Of a stretch of 64,000 nt of DNA, positions 24,393-32,543 are shown one piece after another. The stretch lies in the NCBI GenBank assembly GCA_937951485.1, contig CALEDJ010000004.1, positions 22,297 through 86,296 of the forward strand. Direction: 5' to 3'. The notes beneath the pieces were generated by a model, which worked only from the letters and a program-made list of their open reading frames with translations, did no database searches and was not told the DNA's origin. Every line of letters starts with the position of its first letter. Positions within the stretch are counted from its first letter, which is position 1. Made by a program: the position numbers and the translations under genes. This DNA comes from an uncultured bacterium. GTDB taxonomy: Bacteria > Hydrogenedentota > Hydrogenedentia > Hydrogenedentales > CAILVY01.

Positions 24393-25826
24393 CTACTCCA
24401 CCGCTGATGGTATTCGTCGGGGCCGGAAGACGAGATCACCTTCCCTTTCGCTGCGCCCCCGGATGCCGCCGTCATCTTTGCCATTGGGCCCGACGCTGTA
24501 GAGGATATAGGAATCCTCTTCCCGACGGTACCGCATGGGGTGCAGATCAAAGGGGTCTTCGGGTACGGAGGTGATATATGCCGGGACCAGCGAGTCCAAC
24601 AGGTCCGGTGGGGCGCCATGCGCCAGTTCGTAGCGGGCGACGGCGGTGGCGGTCGCCGCCTGTAACAGCCGGGCCTTTTCGGTGGCAATGCTCTCGGGCG
24701 CGCGCACGAGCGAAGGGATGATTGCCTTGGACAGGTGGGGGATCAGGGTGGGTTGCAGCGCCATTTCGCCGATGCGATCAAAGATGCGGGCGGCTTCAGG
24801 GTATGGGAGGGTGCTTGCGCGGATTAGTTCATCAAAGAAGGCAAGGCACTGATTGGCTTCCCGGTTGAACCAGCCCGTTGCCCTCAGCGTTTGCATTAAC
24901 GTGTACGTACTCCCTGGAACAATGTCGTCAAGAACTGTCCGGCCGCTAATAAGGGCGGGGTCGCGGTACAACGCTGTCATGAAGACCCGCTCAGCAGCAA
25001 GCGCGTTTCGCAGTGACAATGGATAATGCGCTTCGTCAAAAGCATGCTGCAGTTGTTTCAGTTGTGCTTCGGTGTATTTCACCATCCCCATCGTGTCGCT
25101 CAGCGCATCCACCATGATCTTGCTGCATGCGATACGAACCAGTTGCGAAATGAGGATGGGTTCGTGCCGCAGGGGACGTGAAACGGTGATGCCGGCCATG
25201 ATCGCCGCGCAGGCATCGTCCCGGCGCCCGTCATGCGCCGCAAGCAGCGCTTCTGCACGGAAAATCCAGGCAATATTTCGAATCCCCGCCAGATGTGGCA
25301 GTTCCAAAGCATATCCTTTTGAGTAATCAGTCGGAAATCTGCCAGGCGACAGGGCGGCCGCCTGATGGATCATCGCCAGGACACCCGGAATGGCGGAGAC
25401 CAACTCGCGCACCGTATTCCAATCTTCCGAAGACAACGGTTCATCCTTGCTGCATTTGTCCAGTATCCTGCCGACTTCGGCGAGGGCGGATTGCTTCGGT
25501 GCGAGCGCCGCAAGTGCCGTCTGATAACAATCCACGGCGGTTCGACTTTCAGGCGAGGGCCTCTCGTCCGTTGTCAGCGCCGCATGCGCGGATGACTCCT
25601 CAATCTGCCAATCCTGCAATTCCTCCAGCGTTGTGGGAAATCCGCCGGCGCGCAGGGCCGCGAAGCGCGCCTCGAGATGGCGGTCGGAGATCACGCGAAT
25701 TGCCGCCACAAGCACAATGGGCGCCGAGAACAGAATAATGACACCCAACGCGATCCTATACTGTCGTCGTGTCCACGGTTTGCGATGCGTAGGCTTGCGC
25801 GGATTGCTCTGTTGCTGTGCACTCAT
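24393..25826 (-). CDS. Membrane-anchored hypothetical protein with GspG-like C-terminal motif
   Basis: 477 residues. One membrane anchor lies near residues 24-43 (YRIALGVIILFSAPIVLVAA) after a basic, Gln/Lys-rich cytoplasmic start. The large part outside is alpha-helical. The last 80 residues (ARYELAHGAPPDLLDSLVP, DPFDLHPMRYRRE, LYSVGPNGKDDGG) resemble the C-terminal signature seen in many hypothetical proteins of PVC-type genomes and in pseudopilin-like sequences. Function unknown. ATG 25826 has GAGGGCG upstream; a longer start at 25997 has no site and overlaps the next gene. The downstream-strand neighbour is an M14-like peptidase 52 bp away. Confidence 0.7.
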   Translation of the reverse strand: MSAQQQSNPRKPTHRKPWTRRQYRIALGVIILFSAPIVLVAAIRVISDRHLEARFAALRAGGFPTTLEELQDWQIEESSAHAALTTDERPSPESRTAVDCYQTALAALAPKQSALAEVGRILDKCSKDEPLSSEDWNTVRELVSAIPGVLAMIHQAAALSPGRFPTDYSKGYALELPHLAGIRNIAWIFRAEALLAAHDGRRDDACAAIMAGITVSRPLRHEPILISQLVRIACSKIMVDALSDTMGMVKYTEAQLKQLQHAFDEAHYPLSLRNALAAERVFMTALYRDPALISGRTVLDDIVPGSTYTLMQTLRATGWFNREANQCLAFFDELIRASTLPYPEAARIFDRIGEMALQPTLIPHLSKAIIPSLVRAPESIATEKARLLQAATATAVARYELAHGAPPDLLDSLVPAYITSVPEDPFDLHPMRYRREEDSYILYSVGPNGKDDGGIRGRSEREGDLVFRPRRIPSAVE

Positions 25827-25878
25827 GGCATAATCGCCCTCTGCGTATAAAGAGAATGGCCGGTCCGGCGCGGAGCGA

Positions 25879-26793
25879 TCACGTGGTTGGAGATTTTTCG
25901 GCAGGGGAACCGAACGTGACCCGTTCCAGCAGCGCCGCCAGCGCGACGCGATGCATGGCCACGCGGGTGTCAAGGGGGAGCCGGGATGGGGTTTCAAAGA
26001 GAAACGCCTGGGGGCAGCCTTCCAGCCGGAAATAGTTGCTCATGCTCAATTGCCGTGCCATCCTGGCGAGCCGCAGCGACCAGAGCGGACAGGTGATGAC
26101 GCCGTCGCGCGCGCGGAATATTTTGGAGACCCGGCCATTGTGGATGGGATGGCCGGCGTCGCGCACGGCGGCGATGATGTGCCGGCATAGCGCGGCGTCC
26201 GGATGCGCCAACCGATAGAAATAGAAGCCCCCGACATGGCTGTCCTCATGCAGGTCCACCATGAGGTCGTAGGCGTTCCGGCGGCGCAGGTCGCGCATAA
26301 TCGCCGATTCCCGCGCATGGAACGAGGCGAAATCACGGTTCAGGTCGCGGTTGTCGGCGTTGCGCCGCCGCCGGTGAATCCAGCCCCAGGGGTTCACGAG
26401 CGGGACGATATCGAAGGTGATGCCAGGATAGCGGTCCGGATTCTGGGAAAGCGCCTCGGCGAATTGCAGCAGGCATTCCACACCGGCTGGTTCATTGCCA
26501 TGCACCCCCGCACTCAGGAGCACGCGGCATTGCACCGGATTCTCGGGTGTGAATGAAAACATCTGGATGGGCCACGCGCCATCGTCCGTGTGCACGTCGC
26601 CGATCATGTGTATCGTAATCTTGTCAGATTTCGCGGCCACGGCGTCCATGCGGTCTTGCAGCGCATCGAAGGACCGGGCCGCCTGTGGCTTTCCGGCGGT
26701 ACTCCGCGAAACCGAGACGCGCCAGTATACGACGCCCCCCGCCGCGGCCAGCAACACCGCGCAGACGATACAAATCAAAATCGCCTTTTTCAT
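25879..26793 (-). CDS. M14-like zinc carboxypeptidase / succinylglutamate desuccinylase family
   Basis: 304 residues with an N-terminal membrane anchor or signal (KKAILICIVCAVLLAAAGG). The zinc motif is SAGVHGNEPAGVE (HxxE) near residue 96, with the third ligand in VDLHEDSH near residue 170; NRDLNRDF gives the substrate-binding Asn-Arg and the late ETPS gives the general Glu. These fit the M14 fold shared by carboxypeptidases and aspartoacylase/succinylglutamate desuccinylases. Likely acts outside the cytoplasm on a peptide or acylated amino acid. ATG 26793 has GGAGTCACC upstream. It probably shares an operon with the next gene downstream. Confidence 0.8.
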   Translation of the reverse strand: MKKAILICIVCAVLLAAAGGVVYWRVSVSRSTAGKPQAARSFDALQDRMDAVAAKSDKITIHMIGDVHTDDGAWPIQMFSFTPENPVQCRVLLSAGVHGNEPAGVECLLQFAEALSQNPDRYPGITFDIVPLVNPWGWIHRRRRNADNRDLNRDFASFHARESAIMRDLRRRNAYDLMVDLHEDSHVGGFYFYRLAHPDAALCRHIIAAVRDAGHPIHNGRVSKIFRARDGVITCPLWSLRLARMARQLSMSNYFRLEGCPQAFLFETPSRLPLDTRVAMHRVALAALLERVTFGSPAEKSPTT

Positions 26794-26886
26794 TCCGGTG
26801 ACTCCTGGGAGACGTCTCTGTTTCCTGCACAATTACAAAATACAGTATCATTTCAGCCAATTGAAGCAATCACTGCGCATAACTCT

Positions 26887-27046
26887 GTCATTGCGAGCGA
26901 AGCGAAGCGCAGCGCGGCAATCTGGATACGCAGTCCGCCTCAAATTGCTTGTATGTTCCTGTTGCGGCGTATTTGCGTAATGAAAGTCGTCACAGCAGCA
27001 GTTTTCTTCGCTCGGCGGCGCTTTGCGCCGCATCACACGCAATGAC
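26887..27046. repeat. 160-bp element with GTCATTGCG/CGCAATGAC ends
   Basis: GTCATTGCG (26887-26895) and CGCAATGAC (27038-27046) are perfect 9-bp inverted ends; beyond them the arms stay similar for about 20 more bases. A GGCGCTTTGCGCC hairpin lies in the right arm. The ends look like a dispersed intergenic repeat with a GTCATTGCGAGCGAAGCG motif that I recall from other bacterial genomes; I could not check that here. Confidence 0.6.
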
Positions 27047-27117
27047 GAAAAGAAAGTGTTGATTCCACAGGTTACGCCAGTCGGCCAAAAAATGTTACCA
27101 AAGGCATCCATTGGTTC

Positions 27118-27143
27118 TTGACAGGTTGCGGTGCAATTATAAT
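27118..27143 (+). promoter_or_regulatory. Possible promoter of fprA
   Basis: TTGACA at 27118-27123 and a perfect TATAAT at 27138-27143, but the spacer is only 14 nt (16 nt if TAATGT at 27140 is used). About 170 nt upstream of the gene. Confidence 0.35.
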
Positions 27144-27261
27144 GTAATCATCCCCAATGGAATAACATTGCCCGGCGCGAGTGTTCGTACTGCCAACGCG
27201 GGGATGCAGGGGGAATCCAGTAATGCGAGAGCATGTGCGGGTAAAACACAAATGATGATCC

Positions 27262-27287
27262 GTCGCATCGCAGGAGCGGTGCAATGA
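27262..27287. repeat. CAGGAG-core hairpin in the fprA leader
   Basis: GCATCGC, loop AGGA, GCGGTGC form a 7-bp stem. The sequence nearly equals the reverse complement of the hairpin at 1359-1384 and the core of 1461-1496. It lies 25 bp before the ATG. Confidence 0.6.
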
Positions 27288-27312
27288 GAGCGATGAATTC
27301 AAGGAGTATCGC

Positions 27313-28689
27313 ATGACCCTGTTGGGAACGACGGCGCGGCCGCTTCGCGTTGCGATTGTCGGTAGCGGGCCGAGCGGTTTTTATGCTGCGGACGCATTGT
27401 TGAAGGCGGAACCGGTATGTACGGTGGACATGTTCGAGCGCCAGCCCACGCCATATGGGCTGGTGCGCAGCGGCGTCGCACCGGATAACATGAAAATCAA
27501 GAACGTCACAAAGACCTTCGAGAAAATCGCCGCGCATGAAAGGTTCCGCTTTTTCGGCAATGTGGAGGTCGGGGTGACGGCGCCGGTGCATGTGCTGCGC
27601 CGGCACTATGACGCCATCATCTTCGCCTGCGGCACCGAAACCAATCTTCGGCTGGGCATCCCCGGCGAAGACCTGCCGGGATGCCATACGGCCACATCGT
27701 TTGTCGGCTGGTATAACGGCCATCCCGTTTATCGGAACTTTCATTTCGATTTGAGCCGGGAAATTGCCGTGGTTGTTGGCGTGGGCAACGTCGCGGTGGA
27801 TGTGGCCCGCATCCTCTCTCGAACGGTGGACGAGTTGAAACATACGGATATCAGCCAGGATGCGCTTGACGCACTGGCGGAAAGCAGGGTGCGCGAAATC
27901 CATATCATCGGACGCCGCGGCCCTGCGCAGGCCAAGTTCAAGGAGAACGAGATTCGGGAATTGGGCCGCCTTGCCGACTGTGATTGCATCATGGACCCGG
28001 CGGATCTGGCGTTGAATCCGGAGAGTTGTCAAGAAGCCGCCGCGCCGAGTGTCGCCAGGATCCTGGGCATCCTCGAAACCTTCTCGCGTCACACGCCCGC
28101 CAAGCGACGCAAGGTGGTATTGCGCTTTCTGCTCAGCCCGGTGAAAATCACCGGCGATGCGCGGGTGGAATCCATCATTCTGGAAAAGAACATGCTGCGG
28201 GGCGAACCGTTCCGGCAGGAGGCGAAGGGCACCGGAGAGGTGGTTGAACAGCCCTGCGGCCTGGTTTTCGCCAGTATCGGCTACCGCGCCATGCCCATGC
28301 CCGGCGTGCCGTTCGATGCGCGGCGCGGCATCATTCCTAACGAGGACGGTCGGGTGCTGGAAGACGGACGGCCCGTCCCCGGGCTGTATGCCGCCGGATG
28401 GATCAAGCGCGGCCCCACCGGCCTGATTGGCACCAACAAGCCCGACAGCGCCGAGACGGTCCAGAAAATCCTCGAAGACCTGCCGAACCTGCCGCCCTGT
28501 GAGGCGCCCGGCCCCGACGCCATGCCGCAATGGCTTGCCGCGCGCGGTATCCGCGCCGTGAGTTTTGCAGACTGGCTCAAGATTGACGCCGTGGAAATCG
28601 AACGCGGCAAACCCCGCCGCAAACCCCGCGAAAAACTGTCCAAAGTCTCTCAGATGCTCGCTGTGATTGAGGAGTCGCCGGACCAATGA
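27313..28689 (+). CDS. fprA: Ferredoxin-NADP+ reductase, adrenodoxin reductase-like
   Basis: 458 residues with two dinucleotide folds. FAD site VAIVGSGPSGFYAADALL near residue 13, then the PTPYGLVRSGVAPDN signature of the FprA/adrenodoxin reductase family, NADP site GVGNVAVDVARIL near residue 156 and HIIGRRGPAQAKF. The end GPTGLIGTNKPDSAETV binds FAD. It moves electrons between NADPH and ferredoxin in the cytoplasm. The ATG at 27313 has AAGGAG just upstream (ATTCAAGGAGTATCGC). It is separated from the next genes on the opposite strand by 48 bp, so it is monocistronic. Confidence 0.92.
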   Translation: MTLLGTTARPLRVAIVGSGPSGFYAADALLKAEPVCTVDMFERQPTPYGLVRSGVAPDNMKIKNVTKTFEKIAAHERFRFFGNVEVGVTAPVHVLRRHYDAIIFACGTETNLRLGIPGEDLPGCHTATSFVGWYNGHPVYRNFHFDLSREIAVVVGVGNVAVDVARILSRTVDELKHTDISQDALDALAESRVREIHIIGRRGPAQAKFKENEIRELGRLADCDCIMDPADLALNPESCQEAAAPSVARILGILETFSRHTPAKRRKVVLRFLLSPVKITGDARVESIILEKNMLRGEPFRQEAKGTGEVVEQPCGLVFASIGYRAMPMPGVPFDARRGIIPNEDGRVLEDGRPVPGLYAAGWIKRGPTGLIGTNKPDSAETVQKILEDLPNLPPCEAPGPDAMPQWLAARGIRAVSFADWLKIDAVEIERGKPRRKPREKLSKVSQMLAVIEESPDQ

Positions 28690-28737
28690 ACCCGCCAATC
28701 GCAACACGATTGGGGCGCTGTGAAAAACCTCTCTCGA

Positions 28738-29000
28738 TCAATCCAACGGCGGAACAGGCTGCAATGCTTCATGGGATTGCGCGCGTCCCCGATTCTCGAG
28801 GAATTCCGCTGTATGCAAGGCAGTCCACTCCGTCACAAGTTCCAAAACGCGAGGTGGCAGTTTTCCATCAGGGAGACCTGCCCGTTGAATATCAATAGCG
28901 GCTCTTGTCTCACCATATATACAGCGTGGAAATGCGGCGGATTATGGTCATCGTGAAACATTTTGATTACAGTGCCAAAAAAGCGGCTGATTTCAGGCAT
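28738..29000 (-). pseudogene. DUF4160 protein, broken by a +1 frameshift
   Basis: The frame from ATG 29000 starts MPEISRFFGTVIKMF, then the DUF4160 hallmark DDHNPPHFHAVY, and stops early at 28833 (55 residues). Changing frame by one base at the AAAA run 28861-28864 restores the usual C-terminus (LPPRVLELVTEW, then ALHTAEFLENR) to a stop at 28738-28740, giving the typical size of about 87 residues. So one A is extra: either a recent mutation, programmed slippage or a base-calling error. The start overlaps the DUF2442 stop by 8 nt. DUF2442/DUF4160 pairs are predicted toxin-antitoxin-like modules; direction of toxicity is unproven. Confidence 0.75.
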
Positions 29001-29277
29001 GGGCTTTCTCGGCGGCGGATAATGGGCCAGTTTCCTCAGCGCGTTTACCAGTAACTTTACCGTACAAGGCATCGGGGCATAAGCCAATATCATCCCCCCA
29101 GGGCAACTCACCGTCAACCTCTATTCGAGGGGACAAAAAAGCGGTTTTATCCAACCAAAACCTGAAAATGCCCTTGCCAGCCAGGTGAGCCACATCAACC
29201 ATGCCTTGCACGCCGTCATCGGAGCGGAGCGAAAACGTGTAATCAGGATGCGCGACCACTTCAATGATCTTGCGCAT
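28993..29277 (-). CDS. DUF2442 protein
   Basis: 94 residues. The text EVVAHPDYTFSLRSDDGVQG, then MVDVAHLAGKGIF and the late DDIGLCPDALYG match DUF2442, a small fold often encoded next to DUF4160 in predicted toxin-antitoxin-like modules. Start taken at ATG 29277 because GGAG lies 9 nt upstream; ATG 29307 adds ten residues but has only CGGA too close. Its stop overlaps the start of the DUF4160 gene (8 nt), which suggests translational coupling, although the partner is frameshifted. Confidence 0.8.
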   Translation of the reverse strand: MRKIIEVVAHPDYTFSLRSDDGVQGMVDVAHLAGKGIFRFWLDKTAFLSPRIEVDGELPWGDDIGLCPDALYGKVTGKRAEETGPLSAAEKAHA

Positions 29278-29379
29278 AATGCGCTGCTCCGAATTGGGCT
29301 TATTCATTCCGTAACAAAACAGGATGACATTCTTTGATCGCGCCGTTCACATATTGCGAAGGGCTTACTGCATAACCGT

Positions 29380-29808
29380 TCAATGGGCGAGACGCAGATT
29401 GCTCTCTTTGAGGCGCCTGCTGAGCGTGCCGATGATGTTGAAGAGCATGCGGATGGCGACGCGCTTCGTCATCAGGTGTTCAAAGGTGGTTTCATTCAGG
29501 ACGAAGAGGCGGCAGTCTTCCAGGGCGATCACGGTGGCGCTGCGCGGTTCCTTGTTGACAAGCGCCATTTCGCCGAAACTGTCGCCGGGGAGGATCGTGG
29601 CGATGCACTGCTGTCCCTCGAAGACACCGACCTTCCCCCCAAGGACAACGTACATCTGATTGCCCTCGGTGCCCTTGTAGAAAATCACTTCGCCTTTGGC
29701 GCAGTTCATGGTCAAGCCCTTGGAAAAGATTTTGACCATATCCTCCGGTGTCAAGCCCTTGAACAGGTCCACTTTCTCAAGGTATTTCTGAATTTTCGCC
29801 ATGTCCAT
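29380..29808 (-). CDS. Stand-alone cyclic nucleotide-binding domain protein
   Basis: 142 residues, essentially one cNMP-binding domain. It carries the beta-roll pattern LFKGLTPEDMVKIF, GEVIFYKGTEGNQMYVVLGG, the phosphate-binding cassette PGDSFGEMALVNKEPRSATV (FGEMAL and the Arg-Ser-Ala triad) and LFVLNETTF. No DNA-binding helix follows; the tail is a short basic helix (MLFNIIGTLSRRLKE). It may sense cAMP or cGMP as a partner protein. ATG 29808 has GAGGGTCAC upstream. It lies 49 bp after the EIIA-zinc ribbon gene on the same strand, so both are likely one operon. Confidence 0.85.
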   Translation of the reverse strand: MDMAKIQKYLEKVDLFKGLTPEDMVKIFSKGLTMNCAKGEVIFYKGTEGNQMYVVLGGKVGVFEGQQCIATILPGDSFGEMALVNKEPRSATVIALEDCRLFVLNETTFEHLMTKRVAIRMLFNIIGTLSRRLKESNLRLAH

Positions 29809-29857
29809 GATGTGACCCTCAACGCGCCGGCGCCGCAACTCCCGGAAACTTTCGCGG

Positions 29858-30688
29858 TTACAGCATGTAAATGAACCGGCTGCAATTGTTACAGGTATGG
29901 ATGTGCTCCGTATCCTGTTTCACTTTTTGCGCGAGTTGTGACGGCATTTTCATGAAACACCCCTGGCAGGTATCTCCTTCCACAGGCACGACGGCGGGCG
30001 GACGGCTTTTCATCAGGCGGTCGTAGTGTTTGAGGATGCGGGGGTCCACCAGCGTGCGGATGTTTTCGATACGCTCTTTGAGTTGTTTCTTGCCCGTGCG
30101 GGCGGTTTCGTACATTTCCTGGCAGAGTTGCAGCCGCGCAAGCAGGATCAGGTCCGCGTGCGCGTCCTTTGTTTTCAGCAAATCCGGGCTGGCCTTCAGG
30201 TCCCGCGCAAAAGCGTCCTCCGGTTCCACCAGCGATTCGGCCATGTTCTCGATGGCCAGGAACATCTCGTTCGCCCCCTCTGCATCCAGGATGGATTTCC
30301 TGTTCGCCTCGTCGCGGAGCAGTTTGGCAAGCGTCGCCACAAAATTCAGATAGGTGGTCTGCTGCGTGGGCGGATAACATATCAAGAAAATCAGGTACAC
30401 GGGACGTTTGTCCACAGCGTTGTATTCCAATCCCTCCGGAACGCGCCCCACGGCGCAAATCAGGCCCTTGAGTCCCGACACCCGCGCGTGCGGCACCGCG
30501 ATGCCATGCCCGATGCCTGTGCTTTCCGTGGTTTCCCGCGCCATGATCTGATCGAGTGCCGGCCCGACATTCTTCAGTTTCTTGCGATCAAACAGCAGGT
30601 GCGTCAGTTCCTTGAGCGCATCCGGTTTGTTGTTGGCCTTAAGACTGGGCACAACGCAGTTCTCGGCGATGAACTTGCTGACCATCAT
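29858..30688 (-). CDS. PTS EIIA (nitrogen/fructose-type) fused to C4 zinc ribbon
   Basis: 276 residues. Residues about 1-150 are an EIIA domain of the PtsN/fructose kind, with the phospho-His in GHGIAVPHARV near residue 65 and the later NFVATLAKLLRDEANR. Residues 165-235 form a helical hairpin, and the end is a zinc ribbon with CQGC and CNNC pairs, of the kind seen in the zf-RING_7/CdsZ family (VPVEGDTCQGCFMKMPSQ). The two parts are normally separate proteins. EIIA phosphorylation would then report PTS status to whatever the zinc ribbon binds. AGGAGG lies 11 nt before ATG 30688; the longer frame to 30733 has no better site. No PTS membrane component is in the window. Confidence 0.82.
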   Translation of the reverse strand: MMVSKFIAENCVVPSLKANNKPDALKELTHLLFDRKKLKNVGPALDQIMARETTESTGIGHGIAVPHARVSGLKGLICAVGRVPEGLEYNAVDKRPVYLIFLICYPPTQQTTYLNFVATLAKLLRDEANRKSILDAEGANEMFLAIENMAESLVEPEDAFARDLKASPDLLKTKDAHADLILLARLQLCQEMYETARTGKKQLKERIENIRTLVDPRILKHYDRLMKSRPPAVVPVEGDTCQGCFMKMPSQLAQKVKQDTEHIHTCNNCSRFIYML

Positions 30689-30880
30689 GGGCGCAAAATC
30701 CTCCTCACGGACAAACACAATTCCCTGCGTCAATCCGCATTTTCAAGATCACTACAGGATAAATGAACAACGCGGAGGGCGTTTTCGCGCCGATCCGGCG
30801 AAAAAAGGACCCGCTTCCTCTGCATTATCATTCGTCCTCATCTTAGCACGATGCCGGGGAGCGTTGCCAATTTGGGGCGA

Positions 30881-31093
30881 TTAAAGCACTGCTTCCTCGG
30901 CCGCTTCATACCAGATGGAGATGACGATGATCGGCTCCTGGTTGCGTCCGTCGTGATGTCGGTCTGAACCGAACGACTGCTGGATGTGCAGCGGCTTTAC
31001 GCCATGCCGCTTCATCCACTCGTTGATGTGGGTGTCCATCTGGTGCAGACCGTCAATCGTCGCCTTCCCTAGAAACGTCTGTACCTTTATCAT
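30881..31093 (-). CDS. Small conserved-looking protein, unknown
   Basis: 70 residues from ATG 31093 with GGGAGAC upstream. The sequence (MIKVQTFLGKATIDGLHQMD, then THINEWMKRHGVKPLHIQQ and IIVISIWYE) predicts an alpha/beta fold without membrane segments. I do not recognise the family; its clean start site and composition suggest a real gene. It lies 53 bp downstream of aroE and 192 bp before the EIIA fusion on the same strand. Confidence 0.65.
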   Translation of the reverse strand: MIKVQTFLGKATIDGLHQMDTHINEWMKRHGVKPLHIQQSFGSDRHHDGRNQEPIIVISIWYEAAEEAVL

Positions 31094-31146
31094 GCGCCCG
31101 TCTCCCTTGGATTGGTCGTCCTGAAAATTGTCCCTTGCTCTGTCAC

Positions 31147-32034
31147 TTATGATGCCCTTTCGGCATGTTGCAGTTCCGCGAGAAGCGCCGCGCGCATGAT
31201 ATCCGTCGGCGCGGCGCACTCCGTCCAGCATTCAAATTGCAGCGCCGCCTGGTGCAACAGCATTTCCAGGCCGCGAATGACGGTGCAGCCCGCCGCCTCC
31301 GCGTCGCAAACCAGCCGGGTGTTCATCGGGCGATACACCATGTCAAAAACCACATGCTCCGGTCGCAACCACTCCGGCGGCACACAGGACTCTCCTTCGC
31401 CGTGACCATGCATGCCCAGCGGCGTTCCGTGAATGATGACATCATGCTCGGCCAGCGCCCGCGCCAGATCGCCGCAGAGGTCGCCCGTCGCCACGTTGTC
31501 CGGGGCTACGGCGCGCAAATCCGCCGCCAACGCCTCCACCCGCGACCGGGTCCGGCCAAGAATGCTGATGCGCCCCGGCGCGCCGCGCTCCGCCATGGCA
31601 AACGCCACCGCCCGCACCGCGCCGCCCGCCCCAAGAAACAGGATGCGCCGTCCCTCCAGCGCGACCCCTGCTTCATCGAAGGCGCGCAGCGTGCCCAGCC
31701 CGTCTGTAATTGTTCCCCGCAGGCGGCCGCTTTCATTGACGATTGTATTCACACAGCCCACGCGCGCCGCCAACGGGTCCACCACATCCACATGCGCCAT
31801 CGCCGCCACCTTGTGCGGTATCGTAACGCTCAGACCCCGAAAACCGTCCATCGCCCGCATTCCCGCCAGACATGCGCCGACATCTTCCACCCGGAACGCC
31901 ACATACACATAATTCAGACCCGTCGCCGCAAAAGCCGCGTTGTGCATCGCCGGTGACAGGGAATGCGCCACCGGATTACCGATGACCCCGCATACCCTCG
32001 TTTCAGCATTGATCTTCACTGAATTTCCATTCAT
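31147..32034 (-). CDS. aroE: Shikimate dehydrogenase
   Basis: 295 residues. It reduces 3-dehydroshikimate with NADPH in aromatic amino acid synthesis. Signatures: GVIGNPVAHSLSPAMHN for substrate binding, VTIPHK with the catalytic Lys near residue 75, TDGLGTLRAF with the catalytic Asp, GAGGAVRAVAFA for NADPH and ILGRTRSRVEAL for cofactor phosphate, with HGTPLGMHG near residue 220. Start taken at ATG 32034; GTG 32073 is also possible, and neither has a strong ribosome site. It is preceded on the strand by two HIT genes 112 bp away. Confidence 0.9.
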   Translation of the reverse strand: MNGNSVKINAETRVCGVIGNPVAHSLSPAMHNAAFAATGLNYVYVAFRVEDVGACLAGMRAMDGFRGLSVTIPHKVAAMAHVDVVDPLAARVGCVNTIVNESGRLRGTITDGLGTLRAFDEAGVALEGRRILFLGAGGAVRAVAFAMAERGAPGRISILGRTRSRVEALAADLRAVAPDNVATGDLCGDLARALAEHDVIIHGTPLGMHGHGEGESCVPPEWLRPEHVVFDMVYRPMNTRLVCDAEAAGCTVIRGLEMLLHQAALQFECWTECAAPTDIMRAALLAELQHAERAS

Positions 32035-32145
32035 TTCATTAATCGTATCTTCAGGGGCAGTATAGCCCACCACCCATTTTTCCGCAAGTGCCGCATTGGT
32101 CGAAAAAATGCCAAGAATCCCCCCAATTGCAATTATGCCCCCATA

Positions 32146-32493
32146 TCAACCCGGCGGCCATGCCATGGACCGTCCCCCAATGACATGCAAATGCAGATGA
32201 TAAATGGTCTGCAACCCATGATGTCCGCAGTTGATGACGCAACGGTACCCATCGTCTGAAAGCCCCTCCTGACGCGCAATCTCGTGGGCTGCGTGAAACA
32301 GGCGCGCCACTACCTCGACATCTTTTCCGTCCGCGTCAACGATTCGTGGAATATGTTTTCGCGGAATGACCAGCACATGCGTTGGCGCGATGGGTTTGAT
32401 ATCCCGGAAGGCATAGACCATATCGTCGGAATAAACCGCCACCGACGGCTCAATCCCGGAGATGATGTTGCAGAACACACAGTTTCCTTGCAT
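32146..32493 (-). CDS. HIT family protein, second of tandem pair
   Basis: 115 residues of the Hint/PKCI branch of histidine-triad hydrolases. Zinc pair CVFC at residues 5-8, helical middle (EVVARLFHAAHEIARQ), and the triad HLHLHVIGGRSM near residue 102. These proteins cleave nucleoside phosphoramidates or AMP-lysine adducts. ATG 32493 follows GAGGAG. It sits 50 bp after a paralogue of exactly the same length, roughly half identical by eye, so a tandem duplication is likely. Confidence 0.88.
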   Translation of the reverse strand: MQGNCVFCNIISGIEPSVAVYSDDMVYAFRDIKPIAPTHVLVIPRKHIPRIVDADGKDVEVVARLFHAAHEIARQEGLSDDGYRCVINCGHHGLQTIYHLHLHVIGGRSMAWPPG

Positions 32494-32543
32494 CGTGTCA
32501 CCACTCCTCGGAATCCCGCCTTCCATACGTTCGCGGCAATGGG

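Larger units (their letters stand above)
26794..27312. other. Divergent gap with GTCATTGCG-ended element and fprA promoter
   Basis: 519 bp. It holds the inverted-repeat element 26887-27046, a promoter-like pair (27118-27143) and a CAGGAG-core hairpin (27262-27287) in the likely leader of the ferredoxin reductase gene. No gene is seen in either direction. Confidence 0.6.
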
